A program made the position numbers and the translations under genes. Positions 63,921 to 64,000 of a DNA stretch of 64,000 nucleotides are shown one piece after another. A model generated the notes under the pieces. That model saw only the letters and a list, made by a program, of their open reading frames with translations. It was not told the DNA's origin and ran no database searches. Source of the DNA: Polaribacter batillariae (GTDB taxonomy: Bacteria > Bacteroidota > Bacteroidia > Flavobacteriales > Flavobacteriaceae); the NCBI RefSeq assembly GCF_017498485.1, contig NZ_CP071795.1:2046001-2110000 (forward strand), read 5' to 3'. The stretch's first letter is position 1. Each line of letters opens with the position of its first letter.

Positions 63921-64000
63921 GAATTTTAAAATATATGTTTATTTGTATATTCGTTTTCGCTTCATGTAAAACAAAAAAATATACTATGGGAACTGCAGTT
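63917..64000 (+). CDS. Lipoprotein, 5' end only (possibly DUF4292)
   Basis: Starts at ATG 63917 inside the preceding stop (ATGA). The 28 codons visible give MRILKYMFICIFVFASC then KTKKYTMGTAV, a lipobox with cysteine 17. In related flavobacteria the gene following the nucleotidyltransferase-TPR pair is often a DUF4292 lipoprotein; that naming is a guess from gene order. Confidence 0.6.
   Translation, partial: MRILKYMFICIFVFASCKTKKYTMGTAV

Noticed and set aside
1..64000. tRNA or rRNA genes
   Set aside because: None of the conserved GGTTCGAATCC-like arms or rRNA segments was found by eye; a covariance search would settle it.

Overview
The window is low-GC DNA from a marine-type Flavobacteriaceae (Bacteroidota), close to Polaribacter or Tenacibaculum in style. 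This rests on the gene content (TonB-dependent receptors with carboxypeptidase-like N-terminal domains, a T9SS-sorted surface protein, GLPGLI, DUF4286 and DUF6705 families), on Bacteroidota-type -7 boxes (TAnnTTTG) and on the lack of Shine-Dalgarno sequences. No tRNA, rRNA or CRISPR array was seen.

Layout. 1-7.1 kb: brnQ (partial), a serine hydrolase, a divergent alpha/beta hydrolase, a lipoprotein, an intact IS982 element and a 614-residue PLP enzyme. 7.1-13.2 kb: accessory locus 1, with a lipoprotein toxin-like gene and a putative immunity gene between two direct repeats, then a lipoprotein gene broken by a frameshift and an IS3 element. 13.4-17.3 kb: a small secreted protein, a frameshifted GLPGLI gene, a beta-barrel protein and an IS982-related MITE. 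17.3-40.8 kb: mostly housekeeping genes (mutS, an rRNA/tRNA methyltransferase, a two-component system preceded by a 38-residue double-glycine peptide, mgtE, rsmA, serS, ribF, sufS) with a TonB receptor/SGNH lipoprotein pair and an IS630 insertion. 41-45.6 kb: accessory locus 2, inverted relative to locus 1, with JAMM-like and lipase toxin-like lipoproteins. 45.7-53.6 kb: a probable aminoethylphosphonate uptake and degradation cluster. 53.9-64 kb: tatA, an ABC-F ATPase, a 1557-residue T9SS surface protein, and a sugar nucleotidyltransferase followed by a TPR protein and a partial lipoprotein gene.

Two connected observations stand out. (1) Three lipoproteins (7578-9143, 41604-43256, 43738-45222) share an N-terminal region with the lipobox cysteine at residue 25, and carry unrelated C-terminal domains: permuted papain-like, JAMM-like, and class 3 lipase. 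Each is followed by a small lipoprotein or membrane ORF. This is the layout of polymorphic toxins with immunity genes, here anchored as lipoproteins. A 907-bp block is nearly identical between two of them and ends exactly at a Cys-rich linker. (2) Five copies of one promoter module occur: one or two 18-bp palindromes (ATCCCTGAGCTCAGGGAT type), 17 bp, a half-site overlapping a TTG -33 element, exactly 20 bp, then TATATTTA or TATGTTTG. They lie upstream of two toxin loci, the broken lipoprotein gene, the T9SS protein and a short terminator-bounded segment. This suggests an undescribed regulon of surface and competition proteins.
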